The notes under the pieces: generated by a model | The model's database searches: none | The model's input: only the letters and a program-made list of their open reading frames with translations | What the model was told of the DNA's origin: nothing | Part shown: in pieces, positions 26,519 to 28,435 of the stretch | Position numbering within the stretch: the stretch's first letter is position 1 | Layout of the letters: the number at the start of each line of letters is the position of its first letter | Origin: Mesostigma viride | Taxonomy: Eukaryota; Streptophyta; Mesostigmatophyceae; Mesostigmatales; Mesostigmataceae | Assembly: GCA_009746045.1 (NCBI GenBank) | Contig: RPFO01000049.1 | Coordinates: 1-28,435, forward strand | Direction: 5' to 3' | DNA: 28,435 nucleotides | Translations under genes and position numbers: made by a program

Positions 26519-27088
26519 TGTTACGTCGCGTAACAATTCGTTGTAGTTACGGACGTAAATTAGGTCCTTGGCCTCGGTTGTTCCTAGGTTACGTGCAGTT
26601 CTAGTTTGGACATGATTGTCCCCGTAACAGTACTGTGGTATATTGGGTGCCTTTGGGCGCCGCGCCGCGTACTATATTAGTGGTCCTTATCCTTTTGTAG
26701 AATGTAGTGGACGGCGTGCATCTGTGCACCTGCTTGTGTTTCTGTGTTTCTGCAGGCGAGGGCCAGGTCGGCCCGAGCCTGTTGGACCGTTGGTGACCAT
26801 TTATGCACGTTCCACTCCTTGTGTGGTCACTCGGCGTGTGTTAAATGAATTAACACATATAGGCTTGGGTCACGGCAGTTTAGTTGTGTTTCCTTCCTCT
26901 TTTCCTGGAGTAAACGGGTTTGATTAAATGGCCTATGGCATATTACAGTAGTACATATGTAAATGCATTGAGATCTGGTTCGTCTCGGTCGTCTTTCGCT
27001 AGGGGTGTAAATAGAAGCAGCCTCACTAGTTTAGGTAGTATCAGGACAGGTAGAGGTAGAGGTGGCGGCCGAGGCTTGCGGCGTAACA
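26519..27088 (+). repeat. 3' LTR of element 2 (570 bp, uninterrupted)
   Basis: This is the intact LTR, TGTTACG...CGTAACA, and shows what the 5' LTR looked like before element 1 inserted: the sequence reads TTGGGTGCC across the insertion point. A purine tract precedes it and the ACCAC duplication follows it. An AT-rich 8-bp-stem hairpin lies at 26837-26857. Differences from the 5' LTR are scattered substitutions, as expected from independent ageing. Confidence 0.94.
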
Positions 27089-27093
27089 ACCAC
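27089..27093. repeat. Target-site duplication of element 2, right copy
   Basis: ACCAC directly follows the CGTAACA end of the 3' LTR and matches 517-521. Confidence 0.9.
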
Positions 27094-28030
27094 CTTCATG
27101 ACAGGCAGCGCAGCCAGCCGATATTTATATTATGAAGATTGCAATAATGCTTTATGATGAAAGCAATGCCCAAACCATTCATTCCATAACATTTGACAAA
27201 TTACAATGAATGCCGAGTTGTGCTGCCGCAACTGTAAGAGTAACTACATATCCTTGAGACCCATCGAAATCACCACAGACCGACCATGACGCCACTGTGG
27301 CGCAACAGTGTTTACTTACGTCATAATCTATATCAACTGTGTGACTCTGCGCTCATGTCCCAGTTACTGGCACATTGGCCAACGACGAACCGGCCCTTTC
27401 CCGGGACTGTTCCCGGGTCAGCAGAACGTTTCTCGTCCACAATGCCAACAACATCCCAACCGGATCAAACCATTGTCAATCTTATCAACCATCGTCATGG
27501 CAACGACATGCAACCACTCACGGGGGCTGCTCCGGGCTGTTCGAGAAGTTAAACCCCATGAAGACAACAAACTAGTTGTGAGGGAGAGAAACGAGCGAAC
27601 AACGACCACCATGGCCGCTGCGCTGCTCCTAAATACCTCCAAAAATCCCGGCATCCATGCGCTGTCGCATTTGCCAGCAAGCCGCCTGACGTGCAGTTAG
27701 ACTGCCAGCAAAATGCAGAGCAAGTCTGTTCGACAACCACGTGCGAGCCAGCACACCGCACACTACGATCTGCGTATCTAGCTTTGTCAGATGGACTGAA
27801 CATCATTCCGTCTGGACAATACAAAAGATTCATAACTGCCAAATGTCACGCACCGGAATATTGCGCAAGCCACCAAGGCTCTGCGCCCCAAAGTCTTGCG
27901 CCTGAACCTAAGTCAGGTCACCTAAGACTGTCACTCTGGAAATTAAGGCCTGTCCGGCGCGGCGCTCCACACCGGCCCAAGGAACAAAGCCTGCGGCCTA
28001 CTGAATCGGAACCAAACCAACGTCGGTAAC
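27094..28030. other. Right flank, no recognised gene
   Basis: This is mixed-composition DNA following the ACCAC duplication. Open frames on both strands (for example 27308-27700 plus and 27549-27842 minus) overlap, match no family I know and look accidental. Without element 2, the left flank and this region join as ACGGCACCACCTTCATGAC. Confidence 0.5.
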
Positions 28031-28032
28031 GA

Positions 28033-28076
28033 TTCCGATTACGGCAACCGCGTAACTTCTTGAGTGCACGGACGTA
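28033..28076 (+). repeat. Degenerate fragment resembling the LTR start of element 2
   Basis: CGCGTAAC, then TTC, TTG and AGT, then ACGGACGTAAAT occur in the same order and nearly the same spacing as in the first 50 bases of the LTR at 522. It may be the remnant of a related LTR. Confidence 0.4.
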
Positions 28077-28091
28077 AATGATCACGGACGT

Positions 28092-28435
28092 GACAAGGCC
28101 GCCCTTGGGGAGGCCTACGCACAGGCGGCCGAGAGGCCTACGCTCAGGAGGCAGAGGCGGCCCAGTGCATCGCGGATGCCAAGGCCTGCCAAGCTCGCAA
28201 CCGGGGCAAGGACATACATGTGGTACCCCTCGACCGGCTCGGCGGCCGGCGGCAGCGCACCCCGGTGGAGCACACGGGGGCGGCACGGCGCTTGTCAGCC
28301 TTGATTGACCGCTGGTTGGCCCACAATGTTTCCTTGACAGGTGGGGCTCGCGCGCCCCCCCCCCCGGCCGCTTCACCCCGAGACGGCCGCGCCCGTCTCG
28401 GTGTTGCCGGACACCCCCGCCGGCTGCGGCCCCCC
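28092..28435 (+). CDS. Partial coding region running off the window, unknown
   Basis: A GC-rich stretch has coding-like composition. A frame from about 28092 encodes an Ala/Glu-rich segment with a repeated EAYAQ unit. After about 28135 the -1 frame carries on with more of the same and then an Arg-rich region, open to the end of the window. Together they suggest one gene with a base missing. The Ala/Glu/Gln-rich part could be a coiled coil, as in Gag of element 1, but I cannot name the family. A run of ten C at about 28357-28366 is another error-prone spot. Confidence 0.35.

Larger units (their letters stand above)
522..27088 (+). mobile_element. Element 2: chromovirus-like Ty3/gypsy LTR retrotransposon, host of two nested insertions
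   Basis: This is a full-length LTR retrotransposon on the plus strand. Seen directly are two near-identical terminal repeats (522-652 plus 11793-12232, and 26519-27088), TGTTACG/CGTAACA termini, an ACCAC duplication on both sides, a primer site just after the 5' LTR and a G-rich purine tract just before the 3' LTR. The gene order is viroplasmin-like protein, Gag, protease, RT, RNase H, integrase, chromodomain, then a third ORF. RT-before-integrase order and the C-terminal chromodomain place it in Ty3/gypsy, near chromoviruses. Without element 1 (about 11.1 kb) and the CACTA element (about 4.7 kb) it is about 10.8 kb. The LTRs differ at roughly 8 sites in 570, so it is not a very recent insertion. 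Several frame breaks suggest that this copy is inactive, unless they are assembly errors. Confidence 0.93.

Overview
The window looks like nuclear DNA of a microalga, most likely of the green lineage. The reasons are the nested LTR retrotransposons and CACTA-type DNA transposon, GC-rich codons, and a TGTAA plus AATAAA polyadenylation region inside an LTR. The species cannot be fixed from the sequence. Almost all of the 28.4 kb is mobile DNA: three transposons nested in each other, flanked by about 0.5 kb (left) and 1.3 kb (right) of other DNA.

Layout. Element 2 is the oldest and outermost (522-27088). It is a chromovirus-like Ty3/gypsy LTR retrotransposon with 570-bp LTRs (TGTTACG...CGTAACA), a 5-bp target duplication ACCAC, a tRNA-type primer site at 12234 and a polypurine tract at 26508. 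In order it encodes a viroplasmin/RNase H1 hybrid-binding-like protein, Gag, protease, a long Pol (RT, RNase H, integrase, chromodomain) and a broken third ORF of unknown function. Element 1 (653-11788) sits inside the 5' LTR of element 2 and has a 4-bp duplication GGTG. Element 3 (12713-17378) sits in the leader of element 2. It has the terminal inverted repeat CACTAGGAACTC and many inverted subterminal GTGAGAAA motifs, as CACTA elements do, but no recognisable transposase.

Element 1 is the most interesting part. It is a self-primed Ty3/gypsy retrotransposon whose Pol carries a nearly complete cytosine-C5 DNA methyltransferase between protease and reverse transcriptase, and a canonical PHD finger after the integrase. 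It therefore has a possible DNA-methylation writer and a histone-tail reader. Its terminal repeats are also split: L - internal - X - L - X. The polypurine tract abuts X, and the self-primer site abuts L, so reverse transcription should make LTRs of the form X-L. The integrated copy is instead permuted by 144 bp, opened at the palindrome GACAGCTGTC. This mirrors the split direct repeats of PAT/Ngaro tyrosine-recombinase elements, yet this element encodes a DDE integrase and has a target duplication.

Reading frames in elements 1 and 2 are interrupted many times, and nearly all breaks look like single-base losses, several of them in homopolymers. Either the elements are decaying or the assembly has uncorrected long-read errors. 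In element 1 all five breaks are -1, so the ancestral form was probably one continuous Gag-Pol ORF from about 2175 to 10224. The repeats of element 1 differ at 2 of about 1250 positions, while the LTRs of element 2 differ at about 8 of 570. This agrees with the nesting order: element 2 first, element 1 later.
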